From Pseudohongiella sp. (GTDB taxonomy: Bacteria > Pseudomonadota > Gammaproteobacteria > Pseudomonadales > Pseudohongiellaceae), in contig JAUSPW010000254.1 in NCBI GenBank assembly GCA_030652635.1, positions 1 through 6,517 on the forward strand: a stretch of 6,517 bases of DNA, read 5' to 3'. Below are positions 6,453 to 6,517 of the stretch, piece by piece. The notes below the pieces were generated by a model. That model ran no database searches and was not told where the DNA came from. It was given only the letters and a program-made list of their open reading frames with translations. The stretch's first letter is position 1, and the number at the start of each line of letters is the position of its first letter. The position numbers and the translations under genes were made by a program.

Positions 6453-6517
6453 TGCCTGCCTTCCTTGACAGGGCGCTGTTGCCAAATGACGGGTGTGAGA
6501 CGTCATCCAAGCGTTGG
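6453..6517. other. Unassigned right-edge sequence with small inverted repeats
   Basis: No gene is recognised here. It holds an ATGACG / CGTCAT pair (6486-6491, 6501-6506; 9-base loop) and CCAA / TTGG (6507-6510, 6514-6517; 3-base loop). Since two leftward terminators follow, this is probably the 3' end or 3' untranslated part of a minus-strand gene or RNA lying mostly outside the window. One minus-strand frame has a TGA at 6503-6505 and could be the end of such a gene, but only four codons before it are visible. Confidence 0.3.

Noticed and set aside
6347..6517. Minus-strand open frames running through the right-edge region.
   Set aside because: They cross both terminators, show no start with a ribosome binding site inside the window, and have no recognisable protein sequence.

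Overview
The window reads as chromosomal DNA of a gammaproteobacterium of moderate G+C. The main evidence is a PurT that lines up with the Escherichia coli enzyme almost without gaps, with its substrate and metal residues at the same positions, and an SDR that closely follows E. coli YdfG. Two genes carry Sec-type signal peptides and one is a diheme peroxidase, which fits a Gram-negative cell with a periplasm. I see no transposase, integrase, tRNA, rRNA or CRISPR array.

Left part (1-2983, plus strand): the 3' portion of a diheme cytochrome c peroxidase whose beginning, including the first heme site, lies left of the window; a class I SAM-dependent methyltransferase of unknown substrate; and purT (formate-dependent GAR transformylase, de novo purine synthesis). 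They follow each other with gaps of 63 and 83 bases and no obvious terminator between them. Co-transcription is possible, but the functions do not form an evident pathway. A hairpin at 2990-3010 follows purT.

Middle part (3025-5495): a divergent pair. On the minus strand is an exported trypsin-like serine protease with an intact His-Asp-Ser triad and two tandem C-terminal modules of about 150 residues, each with a Cys pair spaced exactly 47 residues apart. On the plus strand is a small exported double-cupin-like protein of unknown function. The 104 bases between them hold two inverted repeats, one overlapping a candidate -10 box for the protease, so joint regulation is plausible but unproven.

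Right part (5502-6517): a YdfG-type NADP-dependent SDR on the minus strand, converging on the cupin gene with only 6 bases between stop codons, then 242 bases without a gene. That stretch holds an inverted repeat upstream of the SDR and two back-to-back intrinsic terminators facing left. These imply a minus-strand transcription unit, protein or RNA, entering from beyond the right edge.

No clearly new multi-gene system is visible. The least ordinary element is the divergent protease / cupin pair.
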